A stretch of 64,000 nt of DNA from Providencia alcalifaciens. GTDB taxonomy: Bacteria > Pseudomonadota > Gammaproteobacteria > Enterobacterales > Enterobacteriaceae. Below are positions 10,409 through 22,455 of the stretch, one piece after another. The translations under genes were made by a program, and so were the position numbers. Within the stretch, counting starts at the first letter, position 1. Every line of letters begins with the position of its first letter. The stretch covers positions 2,418,001 through 2,482,000 of the forward strand of contig NZ_OU659204.1 of assembly GCF_915403165.1 (NCBI RefSeq), written 5' to 3'. The notes under the pieces are model-generated. The model made no database searches, was not told where the DNA came from, and saw only the letters and a program-made list of their open reading frames with translations.

Positions 10409-11920
10409 TCAGCTCAGTGCTGGCAATGTTGATGTTGCAATATCAATAATCGGTTGTGGCCACAGACCAAACACGATGACCGCTATCGCACACAGGGCTG
10501 CAAACACTGTTCCTAACGTCATTTTTTCTGGGCCAGTATAACGGTCAGCATGTTCTGCATCACGGCTATATAAGCTCGCCATAAAGCGTAAGTAGTAGAA
10601 TAATCCAAGTGCACTACCTACCACCACAGCCCCTGTTAGCCACCACAATTGTGCATAAACGGCCGAAAGGATGGCATAGAACTTACCGATGAACCCAAGC
10701 GTAATTGGAATACCCGCTAGAGATAACATCATCACCGTCATCACGATCGCCAATACAGGCTTGTGCCAGAATAAGCCGCGGAATGCACTGAAGTCATCTT
10801 GGTCATCACCACGGTATGGGCTCGAAATCACGCTAACCACACCAAATGCCCCCAAGCTTGCTAACAAATAGCTCACCAGGTAGATAGCAATGGTGACTTG
10901 TGCCAATTGAGCATCAACACGCATTGCCACTAACGTGACCAGTAAGTAACCCATGTGGGCAATAGATGAGTAACCAAGCAGACGCTTCGCACTCTTCTGA
11001 GTCAATGCCAGTAAGTTACCAAACAAAATTGACGCAATCGCAATCACACCAACAACGGCTAATAACGTATCTGTTTGCGCGATGCCATCAACATGCGTAA
11101 TCGGCGCTTCTAAGAAGATGCGAACCAACACCGCAAAGATAGCGATTTTACTGCCGGTTGCTAAGAAAGCGGCAACTGGCGCAGGCGCACCTTGATAAAC
11201 GTCAGGCGTCCATAATTGGAATGGGAATAACGATAATTTAAAGCCGAAGCCCACAATCATCATGCCTAAACCGACTAAAATCAGCGGCGCGTGAATGCTG
11301 CTATTCGCTAAGCTTTGACCGACTACGCTGAAGCTTAAGCTACCTGATTCTGCGTACAGTAAGGCAATACCAAACAGCAGGAATGAAGATGCTGCTGCGG
11401 ATAACACCATATACTTGATACCCGCCTCTAAAGTACGGCTACGTTCAAAGGTATAAGCAACCAGACCAAATAGTGGAATAGAGATCAATTCAATACCGAT
11501 GAACATCGAAGCCATATGGTTCGACATCCCCAGCAGAACGCCACCCGTCACCGCAATGCTCAATAAGAGGTAAAACTCTTCTTTGTTATCATTAAAGCCT
11601 TCTAACCAATGATAAGCAAAAATAGCGGTACCCATACCTGCGATCAGAACCAGTCCTGAGTAGAACAGTGCAAAACCATCAACTAACAGCAATGAAGTCA
11701 CAGCTCTTGGCAGTAATGCTTCCCCACCAGTATCTGTAGGAACGATATAACCGTTAACCCAAATCAGTGAAACAAATGTCAGGAGAAAACCAACAACCGT
11801 GATTGCGGCGCTGGTTAAATGATCTCGCCGCCACGCAATTGACAGCATCACAATCACTGCGGTTAATCCAGAAAGGATTAACGGCAGCATTGCTAACAAT
11901 TCTAAAGGTGTTATTGTCAT
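10409..11920 (-). CDS. nuoN: NADH-quinone oxidoreductase subunit N
   Basis: Antiporter-like proton-pumping membrane subunit of complex I. The 503-residue protein is hydrophobic throughout, with about 14 predicted membrane segments. Conserved charged residues lie in membrane helices, for example [13 protein letters not shown] near 140 and the lysines around [12 protein letters not shown] near 226 and GSKIAIFA near 257. It is the last gene of the nuo operon, 9 bp after nuoM. No clear terminator is visible between it and the toxin terminator, which faces it. Confidence 0.96.
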   Translation of the reverse strand: MTITPLELLAMLPLILSGLTAVIVMLSIAWRRDHLTSAAITVVGFLLTFVSLIWVNGYIVPTDTGGEALLPRAVTSLLLVDGFALFYSGLVLIAGMGTAIFAYHWLEGFNDNKEEFYLLLSIAVTGGVLLGMSNHMASMFIGIELISIPLFGLVAYTFERSRTLEAGIKYMVLSAAASSFLLFGIALLYAESGSLSFSVVGQSLANSSIHAPLILVGLGMMIVGFGFKLSLFPFQLWTPDVYQGAPAPVAAFLATGSKIAIFAVLVRIFLEAPITHVDGIAQTDTLLAVVGVIAIASILFGNLLALTQKSAKRLLGYSSIAHMGYLLVTLVAMRVDAQLAQVTIAIYLVSYLLASLGAFGVVSVISSPYRGDDQDDFSAFRGLFWHKPVLAIVMTVMMLSLAGIPITLGFIGKFYAILSAVYAQLWWLTGAVVVGSALGLFYYLRFMASLYSRDAEHADRYTGPEKMTLGTVFAALCAIAVIVFGLWPQPIIDIATSTLPALS

Positions 11921-11929
11921 GGCGAATTA

Positions 11930-13453
11930 CTACCCTTGTGTTGAAAGTGAAGCAGAATACAGGTTATGCAGTGTTTCCATCGAGCCCGCAGACGTATCTA
12001 AGATAGGCTGTGGGTAGAAACCAATGATAACCAATAAAGCCGCCAGAACCAGTAAAACACCGAACTCACGAGCTGTTAGCCCTTTCAATTCAGTTTCTGA
12101 TTTCGGCGTTCCGTAGTAAGTCTGCTGCATCATCCATAGTGCATAGATAGAGGCAAACACCACACCAAACACCATAATGCAGGTGACTAATGTGAATTGG
12201 CTGAAGCTACCGAAGAAGATCATGAATTCGCCGATAAAGTTACCTGTGCCCGGCATACCTAAGGTTGCTGCGGCAAAGAACAGGGATAAACCCGGTAACC
12301 ATTTGATGCGTTTCCATAATCCACCCATCATGCGCATATCACGGGTCTGAGTACGTTCGTACAGCTGACCACTGATAATAATCAGTGCCGCACCCGATAG
12401 ACCGTTGGTGATCATTTGCACCACAGCACCTTGATATGCCAGTGTCGATGCCGCGTAGATAGCCACAGTCACAAAACCCATGTGGGATAAGCTACTGTAC
12501 GCCGCTAAACGTTTAATATCCGTCTGTTTGAATGCTAGCCATGCACCGTAGAAGATACTGATTACGCCCAGTGTCATTGCCACTGGTGTAAATTGCAGTG
12601 AAGCTTCAGGGAACAGTGGCAGTACAAAACGTAATAACCCGTATGCCGCTGTTTTCAGCATGATACCGGAGATATCGACAGAACCCGCCGTTGGCGATTG
12701 TTCTTGGGTATCGGCCATCCACCCATGGAATGGCACTAATGGCATTTTTACTGCAAAAGCAATAAAGAAACCCAGCATCAGCAAGAAGCTAGCCGTACCT
12801 GACAACGCACTTTCAGTACCCAGCAACGCGTTATAGTCGAATGTCAGCTCATTGAACGCAGTCCAGTGAAGGATAACTAAGCCGATAATCGCCACCAGCA
12901 TGATCAAACCGCTGACTTGCGTATAGATAAAGAATTTTGTCGCTGCATTAACATGCTGACGGTTACCTGACCCTTTGTGCCCCCAATTCGCAATCAGGAA
13001 ATACATCGGGATCAACATCATCTCCCAGAAGAAGAAGAATAAGAACAGGTCAACCGCCGTAAAGATCCCCATCACACCTGCAATAATCCATAGCAGGTTA
13101 AAGTGATAAGCTCCTTGGCTCTCTTGCTGTTCGCTCCACGAACTGAGGATTGAAAACGCCCCCATGATGGCAGTTAACACCACCATCAACAGCGATAATC
13201 CATCAACCGCTAACGAAAAATTGATACCTAGCGCAGGGATCCATTCCGTTGAGTATGTACTTTGCCACTCTGGAATACCTTGCGGGTTAACCAGCGAATA
13301 ATCCCCTTGCGCCCAAAATAGTACCGCAAGGATAAGCGTGATTCCCATTGTCCCCAGCGCAACCCAACGAGGTGCGCGGTGACTGAATCGGTCAGCCTGC
13401 CAGCTTAGCAGGGCACCGATAAAGGGAATAAGTATTAGCCAATATAATTGCAT
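11930..13453 (-). CDS. nuoM: NADH-quinone oxidoreductase subunit M
   Basis: Antiporter-like proton-channel subunit of complex I. The 507-residue protein shows the conserved acidic helix FFFFWEMMLIPMYFLI near 140-155, the lysine-bearing AFAVKMPLVPFHGWM near 230-244, SGIMLKTAAYGLLRF near 262-276, and AYSSLSHMGFV near 318. It sits between nuoL (19 bp upstream) and nuoN (9 bp downstream), the normal order. Confidence 0.96.
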   Translation of the reverse strand: MQLYWLILIPFIGALLSWQADRFSHRAPRWVALGTMGITLILAVLFWAQGDYSLVNPQGIPEWQSTYSTEWIPALGINFSLAVDGLSLLMVVLTAIMGAFSILSSWSEQQESQGAYHFNLLWIIAGVMGIFTAVDLFLFFFFWEMMLIPMYFLIANWGHKGSGNRQHVNAATKFFIYTQVSGLIMLVAIIGLVILHWTAFNELTFDYNALLGTESALSGTASFLLMLGFFIAFAVKMPLVPFHGWMADTQEQSPTAGSVDISGIMLKTAAYGLLRFVLPLFPEASLQFTPVAMTLGVISIFYGAWLAFKQTDIKRLAAYSSLSHMGFVTVAIYAASTLAYQGAVVQMITNGLSGAALIIISGQLYERTQTRDMRMMGGLWKRIKWLPGLSLFFAAATLGMPGTGNFIGEFMIFFGSFSQFTLVTCIMVFGVVFASIYALWMMQQTYYGTPKSETELKGLTAREFGVLLVLAALLVIIGFYPQPILDTSAGSMETLHNLYSASLSTQG

Positions 13454-13472
13454 GGCGCAATGTGTCCCTTAA

Positions 13473-15314
13473 TTAAACCAAAAGCAGCAGAGCAAGAATC
13501 AGCACTGCACCCAGCCCCAGAGAGGCAACATACCAACGGATCTGACCGTTTTCACTCACTGCTAGCCCTTTATTTGCCCAACGTGAAAGATGTGCAGGGA
13601 TATTCATCAGTGAGTTAATCGGATCGCTTTCGAGTAACCATGCAATCCCTTTGAAAGGTTTTACAAAAATTACATCATACAACCAGTCGAAGCCCCATGC
13701 GTGGTACCACCACGTTGAGAAGAAACGACCAATCGCTGTTTTCGCAATCGCATCAACGATAGAGCGTCTAAACAGATAGAGGAACGTCGCAATCAACAGA
13801 CCTGCGATAGCAAAACCACCCGAGATAGCTTCGATAAACAGTTTACCGTCTTCAGCTTCCATTGGTTTTGCAGGGAATACGCCCTCTAATGGCTGATGGA
13901 TCATCGCACCCACGAAGGTCGCGAGGATAGCCAAAATAGCCAGTGGTACAGTGTGAGTGATGCCTTTAACTTTATGTGCTTTGATTTTAGCTTCACCGTG
14001 GAAGACGATGAAAATCATTCGGAAGGTATAAATTGCGGTCATTAATGCACCGATGATACCTGCCCATAACAGCACAGTTTGCCCATCCACTTTCGCGCCC
14101 CACAAGATGGCATCTTTACTGTAGAAACCAGAAGTAAACAGAGGCAACGCGGCCAATGCACTACCACCGATTAACATCACAATATAAACGAATGGAATTT
14201 GCTTACGCAGCCCACCCATCTTGAAGATGTTCTGCTCGTGATGACACGCGATGATCACCGAACCTGCAGACAGGAACAGCAACGCTTTGAAGAAGGCGTG
14301 AGTCATTAAGTGGAAAATTGCCGCATCCCATGCTTGTACGCCCAGAGCCAAGAACATGTAACCAATCTGGCTCATCGTAGAGTAAGCAAGAACACGTTTG
14401 ATATCCGTTTGAACCAGTGCTGCAAAACCTGCAAACAGCAGCGTTACCGCCCCCACAACACCCACTAAATGCAGAATGTCTGGTGTTAACAAGAATAATC
14501 CATGAGTACGTGCAATTAAGTACACACCGGCGGTAACCATGGTTGCGGCGTGGATCAGCGCAGAAACTGGGGTTGGACCCGCCATCGCATCGGCTAACCA
14601 TGTTTGTAATGGTAGCTGAGCCGATTTACCGACCGCACCGCCTAATAACATCAGCGTTGCCCAGTTCAGCATGGATAAGCCTTCTGGAGATAACTGAGTA
14701 GCACGTTGTGCCATTTCACTGAAGTTTAAGGTGCCCAATTCGTTGTACAGAATAAACATGCCGATCGCCAAGAACACGTCACCGATACGGGTCACGAAAA
14801 AGGCTTTCATTGCCGCTTTACCGTTATCTGGGTTGGTGTAATAGAAACCAATCAACAGATAACTGCACAGCCCTACCCCTTCCCAACCGAGATACATCAG
14901 CATCATGTTATCGGCCAGCACTAATACCACCATGCTCGCGATAAACAGGTTAGTGTAAGTGAAGAAACGTGAGTAACCTTCCTCGCCACGCATATACCAA
15001 GAGGCATATACATGAATAAGGAAGCCCACACCCGTTACCACACCTAACATGGTCAGTGAAAGACCATCAAGAGATAGGCTAAATGGGATAGTGAAATTAC
15101 CCACAGACATCCAAGTCCATAACATTTGTGGATAAACATACCCAGCTTCATGAGTTAAAAACTCAGAGCCTGCATAAAATGCGACTAGCGCGGCCAGACC
15201 GACTGAGCCTGCACCGATAATCGCGGATACATTTTCTGACCAACGACCGCGGGAAAATGCGAGAAGCACAGACCCTAACAGCGGGAACAGAATCGTTAAA
15301 TAGAGTAAGTTCAT
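13473..15314 (-). CDS. nuoL: NADH-quinone oxidoreductase subunit L
   Basis: Distal antiporter-like proton-pumping subunit of complex I. At 613 residues it is the usual length, with the family core [17 protein letters not shown] near 142-158, [16 protein letters not shown] near 229 and [14 protein letters not shown] near 253. A long C-terminal region fits the lateral helix and last transmembrane anchor. Its start overlaps the nuoK stop by 4 bp. Confidence 0.97.
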   Translation of the reverse strand: MNLLYLTILFPLLGSVLLAFSRGRWSENVSAIIGAGSVGLAALVAFYAGSEFLTHEAGYVYPQMLWTWMSVGNFTIPFSLSLDGLSLTMLGVVTGVGFLIHVYASWYMRGEEGYSRFFTYTNLFIASMVVLVLADNMMLMYLGWEGVGLCSYLLIGFYYTNPDNGKAAMKAFFVTRIGDVFLAIGMFILYNELGTLNFSEMAQRATQLSPEGLSMLNWATLMLLGGAVGKSAQLPLQTWLADAMAGPTPVSALIHAATMVTAGVYLIARTHGLFLLTPDILHLVGVVGAVTLLFAGFAALVQTDIKRVLAYSTMSQIGYMFLALGVQAWDAAIFHLMTHAFFKALLFLSAGSVIIACHHEQNIFKMGGLRKQIPFVYIVMLIGGSALAALPLFTSGFYSKDAILWGAKVDGQTVLLWAGIIGALMTAIYTFRMIFIVFHGEAKIKAHKVKGITHTVPLAILAILATFVGAMIHQPLEGVFPAKPMEAEDGKLFIEAISGGFAIAGLLIATFLYLFRRSIVDAIAKTAIGRFFSTWWYHAWGFDWLYDVIFVKPFKGIAWLLESDPINSLMNIPAHLSRWANKGLAVSENGQIRWYVASLGLGAVLILALLLLV

Positions 15315-15613
15315 TCGCGCATCTCACTGACTTTATCAATGTTCAGGTTTTGACGATGACGATGGAGTTGCAGTAACAACGCCAATCCAATACTCGCCTC
15401 CGCTGCCGCCAGAGTGATTGCCAGAATATACATAATCTGACCATCTGGTTGCCCCCAAAAACTGCCCGCGACCACAAAGGCTAATGCCGTTGCGTTCACC
15501 ATGATTTCCAGTCCGATCAGCATGAAAAGCAGGTTGCGGCGAATAACAAGACAGCTCAGTCCCATTACAAAGATAATTGCCGCTAAAATCAGACCATGTT
15601 GAAGAGGTATCAT
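15311..15613 (-). CDS. nuoK: NADH-quinone oxidoreductase subunit K
   Basis: Small MrpC-like membrane subunit of complex I, 100 residues with three membrane helices. Conserved membrane glutamates are in [16 protein letters not shown] near 32-47 and [16 protein letters not shown] near 68-83. It overlaps nuoJ upstream and nuoL downstream by 4 bp each, consistent with coupled translation of the membrane-arm genes. Confidence 0.96.
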   Translation of the reverse strand: MIPLQHGLILAAIIFVMGLSCLVIRRNLLFMLIGLEIMVNATALAFVVAGSFWGQPDGQIMYILAITLAAAEASIGLALLLQLHRHRQNLNIDKVSEMRE

Positions 15614-16155
15614 TGTTTCTCCCCCGCATTACGGCTGTTGCTGACAAGATCAGCGCTGTTTTCTGAACGGTCACGACCCACGTGGAAAGCAACAACCAGA
15701 CCCGCGAGTAACAATAACGATGCTAATTCAACGGCTAAGACGTAAGGACCAAACAAGCTGATACCCACTTCTTTCGCGGTGATAATCACACCTTCCGTTT
15801 TTTCTTGGTGAGAAAGGCTGGCTATCCCATACACTAAAATACCCAGTAAAACAGCAGATAGCACTGCGGGACCAATCCACGTTTTCGGTGTTAACCAAGC
15901 GCGCTCTTGTTCTTGTACTGAGCGACCTAAGTTCAACATCATCACCACGAAAACAAACAAAACCATAATGGCACCAGCGTAAACGATAATCTCCAATGCT
16001 CCAGCAAAATACGCACCGAGCGAGAAGAACACCATTGACAGCGCCAACAGAGAAACCACCAGATACAGTAGCGCATGTACTGGGTTGGTATTAGTAATCA
16101 CCCTCAAAGTTGCTAGAACAGCAACTAGACCGGCGATATAAAATGTAAATTCCAT
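15610..16155 (-). CDS. nuoJ: NADH-quinone oxidoreductase subunit J
   Basis: Membrane-arm subunit of complex I. The 181-residue protein has five predicted membrane helices, including the conserved [20 protein letters not shown] at about 52-71, which contains the pi-bulge helix of the family. The polar C-terminus ends in SRNAGEKQ. It is 12 bp downstream of nuoI and overlaps nuoK by 4 bp. Confidence 0.96.
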   Translation of the reverse strand: MEFTFYIAGLVAVLATLRVITNTNPVHALLYLVVSLLALSMVFFSLGAYFAGALEIIVYAGAIMVLFVFVVMMLNLGRSVQEQERAWLTPKTWIGPAVLSAVLLGILVYGIASLSHQEKTEGVIITAKEVGISLFGPYVLAVELASLLLLAGLVVAFHVGRDRSENSADLVSNSRNAGEKQ

Positions 16156-16167
16156 GAATATCGCTCC

Positions 16168-16710
16168 TTACGGCAACAGGTCTTTGACGTTGATAGGTTT
16201 CGCTTCGTTATCCGCTTCGCCTTTATCTTTACCTGCGATCGCCATACCTGATTTACGGTAAAAGTTATAATCAGGATATTTACCCGGTCCTGAAATCAAC
16301 AGATCGTTTTTCTCATAAACCAGATCCTGACGACGCCAATCTGCCATTTCGAAGTCTGGCGTTAATTGGATTGCCGTAGTTGGGCAAGCCTCTTCACATA
16401 GACCACAGAAAATGCAGCGAGAGAAGTTCACGCGGAAAAATTCGGGATACCAGCGTCCATCTTCGTGCTCGGCTTTTTGCAGTGAGATACATCCCACTGG
16501 GCAAGCAACTGCACACAAGTTACACGCAACACAACGCTCTTCACCGTCAGGATCGCGCGTTAGCACGATACGCCCACGGTAACGGGGTGGCAGATAAACC
16601 GGCTCTTCTGGGTACATTTGCGTTTCCCGTTTATCGAACGCATGTAGACCCACCATCCAAATACTGCGTACTTGGGTGGCGAAACCGACCAATAACTCTT
16701 TTAATGTCAT
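16168..16710 (-). CDS. nuoI: NADH-quinone oxidoreductase subunit I
   Basis: Peripheral-arm ferredoxin-like subunit that binds clusters N6a and N6b and passes electrons to NuoB. The 180-residue protein has both 4Fe-4S motifs complete: [12 protein letters not shown] at about 60-71 and [12 protein letters not shown] at about 99-110. It lies between nuoH and nuoJ, as in the standard operon. Confidence 0.97.
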   Translation of the reverse strand: MTLKELLVGFATQVRSIWMVGLHAFDKRETQMYPEEPVYLPPRYRGRIVLTRDPDGEERCVACNLCAVACPVGCISLQKAEHEDGRWYPEFFRVNFSRCIFCGLCEEACPTTAIQLTPDFEMADWRRQDLVYEKNDLLISGPGKYPDYNFYRKSGMAIAGKDKGEADNEAKPINVKDLLP

Positions 16711-16724
16711 GGTTCAATCACCCC

Positions 16725-17705
16725 TTACTGAGCGTTGTATAAAATCACTGCTGCGGTACCCAGCAGGTTAAGCAGTGTCAGCGGCAGACAAATTTTCCAG
16801 CCGAAGGACATTACTTGGTCATAACGTGGGCGCGGTAATGAAGCACGGATCAAGATGAACATCATCATGAAGAAGGCTGTTTTAATCGCAAACCACAGGA
16901 AAGCAGGCAGGAATGGACCATGCCAACCACCAAAGAACAGCGTTACAATCAGCGCGGATACGGTCACGATACCGATATATTCACCTACGAAGAACAGACC
17001 GAATTTCATACCGGAATATTCCACGTGGTAACCGTCGGCAATCTCTTGTTCCGCTTCTGGCTGGTCAAATGGGTGACGGTGACAGACCGCGACACCCGCA
17101 ATCGCAAACGTGATGAAACCAAAGAATTGTGGGATCACGTTCCACATACCCTCTTGGGAATTCACGATATCGATTAAGTTGAATGAACCCGCTTGCGCGA
17201 CAACACCCATCAGTGACAAGCCTAAGAACACTTCATAACTCACCGTTTGAGCCGATGCACGCATCGCACCCAATAAGGAGTATTTGTTGTTACTTGACCA
17301 ACCGGCGAACAGTACCGCATACACTGCCAGACCTGCCATCATCAGGAAGAATAAGATCCCGATGTTCAGGTCAGCAACGTGCCAAGTCGGGCTGACTGGC
17401 ACAATGGCAAACGCTAAGAACAGAGAACAAAATGCGATAACCGGCGCAAGCGTAAAGATTTTCTTGTCCGCAAACTCTGGGATCCAGTCTTCTTTAAACA
17501 GCATTTTGAACATGTCGGCAATCAGTTGTCCCATTCCAAATGGACCCACACGGTTAGGACCGTAACGGTTCTGGAATAGACCGAGAATACGGCGCTCGCC
17601 GAGACTCATGTAGGCCCCGCAGGTCACGACAACCAGCAAGATAACAACGGATTTAAGGATGGAAATCAGGACTTCCATCACCGCAGGAGAAATCCAATCC
17701 ATCAT
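16725..17705 (-). CDS. nuoH: NADH-quinone oxidoreductase subunit H
   Basis: Membrane subunit that forms much of the quinone-binding chamber at the junction of the two arms. The 326-residue protein has about eight membrane helices and the family signatures [20 protein letters not shown] near 31-50 and [16 protein letters not shown] near 217-232, the acidic loop of the quinone/proton path. It overlaps the end of nuoG by 4 bp. Confidence 0.97.
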   Translation of the reverse strand: MMDWISPAVMEVLISILKSVVILLVVVTCGAYMSLGERRILGLFQNRYGPNRVGPFGMGQLIADMFKMLFKEDWIPEFADKKIFTLAPVIAFCSLFLAFAIVPVSPTWHVADLNIGILFFLMMAGLAVYAVLFAGWSSNNKYSLLGAMRASAQTVSYEVFLGLSLMGVVAQAGSFNLIDIVNSQEGMWNVIPQFFGFITFAIAGVAVCHRHPFDQPEAEQEIADGYHVEYSGMKFGLFFVGEYIGIVTVSALIVTLFFGGWHGPFLPAFLWFAIKTAFFMMMFILIRASLPRPRYDQVMSFGWKICLPLTLLNLLGTAAVILYNAQ

Positions 17706-20425
17706 GCGCCCCTCCGCAGATTATTCACTGACACGCCCGCCATCACTGGAGCGATTCCCGGCATACCCAGAGGTAAACCGATTTGACCCACAGCAAGGTG
17801 CTGACTAATGCGCACTGGCAGATTAAAGGTTTGACCTGCATGACTAAACTCAGCTTTCACGCCAGCATTGAGACCCAGTGTCGCCGCATCTTGCGCATTC
17901 AACATGATATAAGGCTCTGGCATACGCTGCTGGATCACATCAGAACGTTGTGAGGTCTCATCACTACCAAACAGATGGTAGTAAGGTGCCACAACCCACT
18001 GTGCTTCGCCGCCTTGGTAAGGCGCAGGAACCTCGGTAAAGTACGCCAATTTGCTTTCTGTCGAATTGAATAAGCGCACGCCCGGATCACCAAACAATAA
18101 GTGTCCGCCCACCTCTGCTTGGAATTTGTTCCATGCTTGCGGTGAGTTCCAGCCCGGTGCCCATGCAAATGGAATTTGCTGGCGTGGTGCTTTCGGTTGG
18201 TTATTCCCTTCCATTGAGAATGCAAATGGTGAGTCAATATCTTGCGGTTGGCGCGGTTCATGAACCGATTTATTTGCCAGCATTGACGTACGACCGCTGT
18301 AACGATGCGGTTCACGCGCCAGTTTCTGTCCGCGAATACGGAAAGAGGCTTTCGGTGCTGTATCTCTAATACCTGCAAATTGCGGCAGTGCAGCCACACA
18401 CTCTTCAATAACGTGGTCTAATTGCGACCAATCTGCATCACGTTGCTGCGTTTCAGTTTGCAGTGAATGCATCCAGCGCCAGCTTTCGTTCATCACGATG
18501 CTGTTATCGTAGTAAGTTGGGTCAAAGACTTGGAAGAAGCGTTGAGCACGACCTTCTTGGTTGATAAGCGTACCGTCTGCTTCAGCAAAACTTGCCGCTG
18601 GCAGCACTAATGTCGCCTTATCCATGATGTCAGTGTGCTGATGGTCTGCCACAATCAGGTGCTTCAATTTCGCTAATGCGCTATTGACGGCATCCACGGA
18701 GCTATGACGGTAAAGGTCATTTTCCATCACGATAGCCACATCAGCTTCGTTAGCTTCAATGCGCGAGAAAGCATTTTCTAATGGCAATGCGTTCATCATC
18801 GCAAGACCAAAGCTGTTGGCATGAGACGCGACATAAGACAGACCGACGTTCGCACCCTTCGCTTTCAGCGCAAATGCCACGTTAGCTGCGGCTTCGATCA
18901 TCGCATCGCTAGCGCTATGGCTACCACTGATAATCAGGGGTTTCTTCGCACCCGCTAAAGCTTGAGCCACGGTTTCTACTTTCGCTTTCACATCAGCCGG
19001 TAAATCATTCACCGCTGGTGCATCACCGTTGATCATGTTAGCAATCGCAAAGCCGAAACGCGCTTGGTCAGCCACTGGTGCACGATAGTTGTAAGCCGCG
19101 ACATCATCTAAACGCGTATCATCCACGTTAGTGATAAACAGTGGGTACTTAGCGTGTTGACCAATGTTTTGGATCGCTGCGATTTGCCAGTCAGCCACTT
19201 TTTGTGCCGCTGCCATTTCACGGGCTTTACCTTTCACCGCTTGGCGAACAGATAAGGCCATACGTGCGCCCGTCTGAGTCAAATCTTCACCCAGAACTAA
19301 CACCGCATCATAGCCTTCGATTTCACGCAATGTTGGAGTGTAAACACCACCGTTTTGCAGGATGTTTTGCATCAGCGCTAAGCGACGCTGTTCATCCTTA
19401 GAAATACCAGAATAGAAGTTTTCCGCGCCGACTAAAGCACGCAGTGCATAGTTGCTTTCAACGCTAGCACGAGGGGAACCGATACCAATCACTTTCTTCG
19501 CTTGATTGATGATCTGCGCACCGCTTTGCATTGCTTCAATCGCCGAAACCACCTGCTGTACGCCATCTTTCGTTAACAGCGCTTGGCGAGGACGGTCTTT
19601 ACGGTTCACGTAACCATAACCGAAGCGACCACGGTCACACAGGAAGTAATGGTTTACAGAACCGTTATAGCGGTTTTCAATACGGCGTAGTTCACCATAA
19701 CGCTCACCTGGGCTGGTGTTACAACCGATGCTGCACTGTTGGCAGATACCCGGTGCAAATTGCATATCCCATTTACGGTTATAGCGTTCTGAGTGCGTTT
19801 TGTCAGTGAATACCCCTGTTGGGCACACTTCGACGAGGTTACCGGAAAATTCACTTTCCAGCGTGCCGTCTTCAGTACGACCAAAGTAGACATAGTTATG
19901 CGCGCCATACACACCTAAGTCGGTGCCATCTGCATAATCTTTGTAGTAACGAACGCAACGGTAACACGCAATACAGCGGTTCATTTCATGACTAATGAAT
20001 GGACCGAGATCTTGGTTTACGTGAGTGCGTTTTGTAAAACGATACTTACGCATGGTATGACCGGTCATCACCGTCATATCTTGTAAGTGGCAGTTACCGC
20101 CTTCCTCACAGACTGGACAGTCGTGTGGGTGGTTGGTCATCAGCCATTCAACAACACTTTCACGGAATTGTTTGGCTTCTTCATCATCGATTGAGATGTA
20201 AGTGCCTTCCGTTGCTGGTGTCATACAAGACATCACGAGGCGACCACGAGTGTCATCCGCGTTTTGATACTGCTTCACCGCACACTGGCGGCAAGCGCCA
20301 ACGCTTCCCAGCGCCGGATGCCAGCAAAAATAAGGAATATCTAGCCCCAACGATAAGCAGGCTTGTAACAGGTTTTCAGACCCGTTTACGTCATATTCTT
20401 TGCCGTCTACATATATCGTAGCCAT
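17702..20425 (-). CDS. nuoG: NADH-quinone oxidoreductase subunit G
   Basis: Large iron-sulfur subunit of the NADH-oxidising module. The protein is about 907 residues from the chosen start [11 protein letters not shown], which matches the E. coli N-terminus. Upstream in-frame ATG (MLTMATI) and TTG codons are alternatives, and a GGGAAG sequence sits close to that earlier ATG. Ligand sets are visible: [15 protein letters not shown] with [18 protein letters not shown], and CQQCSIGC plus [11 protein letters not shown], the extra N7-type cluster of enterobacterial NuoG. The rest is the molybdopterin-oxidoreductase-like domain without cofactor. nuoF ends about 100 bp upstream. Confidence 0.96.
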   Translation of the reverse strand: MATIYVDGKEYDVNGSENLLQACLSLGLDIPYFCWHPALGSVGACRQCAVKQYQNADDTRGRLVMSCMTPATEGTYISIDDEEAKQFRESVVEWLMTNHPHDCPVCEEGGNCHLQDMTVMTGHTMRKYRFTKRTHVNQDLGPFISHEMNRCIACYRCVRYYKDYADGTDLGVYGAHNYVYFGRTEDGTLESEFSGNLVEVCPTGVFTDKTHSERYNRKWDMQFAPGICQQCSIGCNTSPGERYGELRRIENRYNGSVNHYFLCDRGRFGYGYVNRKDRPRQALLTKDGVQQVVSAIEAMQSGAQIINQAKKVIGIGSPRASVESNYALRALVGAENFYSGISKDEQRRLALMQNILQNGGVYTPTLREIEGYDAVLVLGEDLTQTGARMALSVRQAVKGKAREMAAAQKVADWQIAAIQNIGQHAKYPLFITNVDDTRLDDVAAYNYRAPVADQARFGFAIANMINGDAPAVNDLPADVKAKVETVAQALAGAKKPLIISGSHSASDAMIEAAANVAFALKAKGANVGLSYVASHANSFGLAMMNALPLENAFSRIEANEADVAIVMENDLYRHSSVDAVNSALAKLKHLIVADHQHTDIMDKATLVLPAASFAEADGTLINQEGRAQRFFQVFDPTYYDNSIVMNESWRWMHSLQTETQQRDADWSQLDHVIEECVAALPQFAGIRDTAPKASFRIRGQKLAREPHRYSGRTSMLANKSVHEPRQPQDIDSPFAFSMEGNNQPKAPRQQIPFAWAPGWNSPQAWNKFQAEVGGHLLFGDPGVRLFNSTESKLAYFTEVPAPYQGGEAQWVVAPYYHLFGSDETSQRSDVIQQRMPEPYIMLNAQDAATLGLNAGVKAEFSHAGQTFNLPVRISQHLAVGQIGLPLGMPGIAPVMAGVSVNNLRRGA

Positions 20426-20522
20426 AGTCAGCATGCTTCCCAAAGGCCCGCTTTAGCAGGCGTTAAACATAAATACGTTCTTCGTCAAAAATTCGTTTAG
20501 CGGTTGCTCAATCGCTAAATGC

Positions 20523-21884
20523 TTACCAACGCTGCTTGAGCAGGTTTGGCTGGATCCCGGCAATCTGCACGATGTTGCGCAGATCTTTTTTCGAGATACC
20601 CGCTTCGAACTCTCCACGGAAATATTTGATGGCGCTTTGTAATGGCTCAACCGCACCCGGTGCGTGTGCACAGAACGTTTTGCCTGGTCCTAAGAAACGG
20701 CAAAGTTGTTCAAGAGTTTCGATATCCCCTTCTTGACCTTCGCCTTTTTCCAGTGCCTGTAGAATTTTTACGCTCCACGGCAGACCATCACGGCACGGTG
20801 TACACCAACCACAGGATTCACGGGCGAAGAAGGTTTCTAAGTTACGTACTAAAGAAACCATATTGATTTCGTTATCTACCGCCATCGCCAGCGCTGTACC
20901 TAAACGGCTGCCTGCTTTCGCGATGTTTTCGAAATCCATCGGTAAATCGAGGTGATCGTTGGTCAGGAAGTCAGTTCCTGCACCACCCGGTTGCCATGCT
21001 TTGAGTTTTAATCCATCACGCATACCGCCCGCGTAGTCTTCTAAAACTTCGCGCGCCGTTGTACCAAATGGCAGTTCCCACAGACCCGGATTTTTCACGC
21101 GTCCTGAGAAGCCCATCAGCTTAGTTCCCGCGTCTTTACTCTTGCCCGCACTTAAATCGATATACCACTGGTCACCGTGCTCTAGAATTGCAGGCACGTT
21201 ACAGATAGTTTCGACGTTATTAACGCAGGTCGGTTTACCCCATGCACCTGAACTTGCAGGGAATGGTGGCTTAGAGCGTGGGTTTGCACGACGGCCTTCA
21301 AGGGAGTTAATCAGTGCGGTTTCTTCCCCACAGATATAACGACCAGCCCCGGTATGCACAAATAGCTCAAAATCAAAACCAGAACCGAGAATGTTTTTAC
21401 CTAATAAGCCCGCGGCTTTGGCTTCTTCGATGGCGCGACGTAAATGTTTCGCCGCTTCAACATACTCACCACGTAAGAAGATATAACCACGGTAGGCTTT
21501 TAATGCGTAAGCCCCGAGGATCATCCCTTCCACTAATAAGTGTGGCAGTTGTTCCATCAGTAAACGGTCTTTGTAAGTGCCCGGCTCCATTTCATCCGCA
21601 TTACATAAGAAGTAACGCAGTTTCATGTTTTCGTCTTTCGGCATTAAGCTCCACTTCAGACCCGTCGAGAACCCTGCACCACCACGACCTTTCAGTCCGG
21701 CGTCTTTGACAAGGTTAACCACTTCATCAGGAGCCATGCCTTTGAGGGCACGTTCGACACCTTTGTATCCGTTTTTGCTGCGATACTCATCTAACCAGAC
21801 TGGCTGCGCGTCATCGCGCAGACGCCAAGTTAATGGATGAGTTTCCGCAGTACGGATCACAGGGTTTGCGGAGAAGTTTGTCAT
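20523..21884 (-). CDS. nuoF: NADH-quinone oxidoreductase subunit F (NADH- and FMN-binding)
   Basis: Entry site of complex I: binds NADH, FMN and cluster N3. The 453-residue protein has [16 protein letters not shown] near 67-82 (FMN/NADH glycine loop), the [16 protein letters not shown] segment near 183, and [12 protein letters not shown] near 357-368 with the downstream cysteine in FCAHAPGA, giving the 4Fe-4S ligands. Its ATG overlaps the nuoE stop by 4 bp. Confidence 0.97.
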   Translation of the reverse strand: MTNFSANPVIRTAETHPLTWRLRDDAQPVWLDEYRSKNGYKGVERALKGMAPDEVVNLVKDAGLKGRGGAGFSTGLKWSLMPKDENMKLRYFLCNADEMEPGTYKDRLLMEQLPHLLVEGMILGAYALKAYRGYIFLRGEYVEAAKHLRRAIEEAKAAGLLGKNILGSGFDFELFVHTGAGRYICGEETALINSLEGRRANPRSKPPFPASSGAWGKPTCVNNVETICNVPAILEHGDQWYIDLSAGKSKDAGTKLMGFSGRVKNPGLWELPFGTTAREVLEDYAGGMRDGLKLKAWQPGGAGTDFLTNDHLDLPMDFENIAKAGSRLGTALAMAVDNEINMVSLVRNLETFFARESCGWCTPCRDGLPWSVKILQALEKGEGQEGDIETLEQLCRFLGPGKTFCAHAPGAVEPLQSAIKYFRGEFEAGISKKDLRNIVQIAGIQPNLLKQRW

Positions 21885-22453
21885 GGATACTGCTCCAGTA
21901 GCTTTTGAATATTTTCAGGCTGCACATGACTGTGGGTATCTTCATCGATCATCATCGTTGGCCCCTTGTCACAGTTACCTAAGCAACAGGTTGGCAGCAG
22001 CGTAAAGCGACCATCAGCGGTGGTTTGGCCTGGGCGAATACTCAGCTGTTTAATAATTTCAGCTTCTAAGCCTTGATAGCCCGTAATATGGCAAACAACG
22101 CTGTCGCAATAACGAATAATGTGGCGACCCACTGGTTGACGGAAAATTTGGCTATAGAATGTTGCCACGCCTTCTACGTCACTCGCAGGAATGCCTAAAA
22201 CCTCAGCGATAGCATGAATAGCGCCATCTTCGACCCAGCCACGATTTTTTTGCACAATTTTCAGCGCTTCAATTGACGCCGCGCGGGCATCTTCGTAGTG
22301 GTGTTTTTCCCCTTCAATTTCCGCACGCTCATGCTCGGTTAAAACAAAACCGTGATTGGCTTGCGGTTCGAAGGTATTCACCACGTCAGATTGACTGTTA
22401 CAGCCGCATTGGCCGGTGCCACATTGACCTTGTTTATCTTGTTCATTATGCAT
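21881..22453 (-). CDS. nuoE: NADH-quinone oxidoreductase subunit E
   Basis: Thioredoxin-like 2Fe-2S subunit (cluster N1a) paired with NuoF. The ligands are YCDSVVCH near 115-122 and [10 protein letters not shown] near 155-164. At 190 residues it is about 24 longer than E. coli NuoE. The extra N-terminus holds a small Cys/Gly cluster, [10 protein letters not shown] (Cys 11, 16, 18), absent from E. coli. The start is constrained by nuoCD, which ends 2 bp upstream. A later start at an internal codon would remove the extension, so its reality needs protein data. Confidence 0.95.
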   Translation of the reverse strand: MHNEQDKQGQCGTGQCGCNSQSDVVNTFEPQANHGFVLTEHERAEIEGEKHHYEDARAASIEALKIVQKNRGWVEDGAIHAIAEVLGIPASDVEGVATFYSQIFRQPVGRHIIRYCDSVVCHITGYQGLEAEIIKQLSIRPGQTTADGRFTLLPTCCLGNCDKGPTMMIDEDTHSHVQPENIQKLLEQYP

Positions 22454-22455
22454 GG

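Noticed and set aside
14203..14601. 132-codon minus-strand frame inside nuoL
   Set aside because: It overlaps nuoL on the same strand in another frame, has a cysteine-rich composition typical of shadow translation and no ribosome-binding site.
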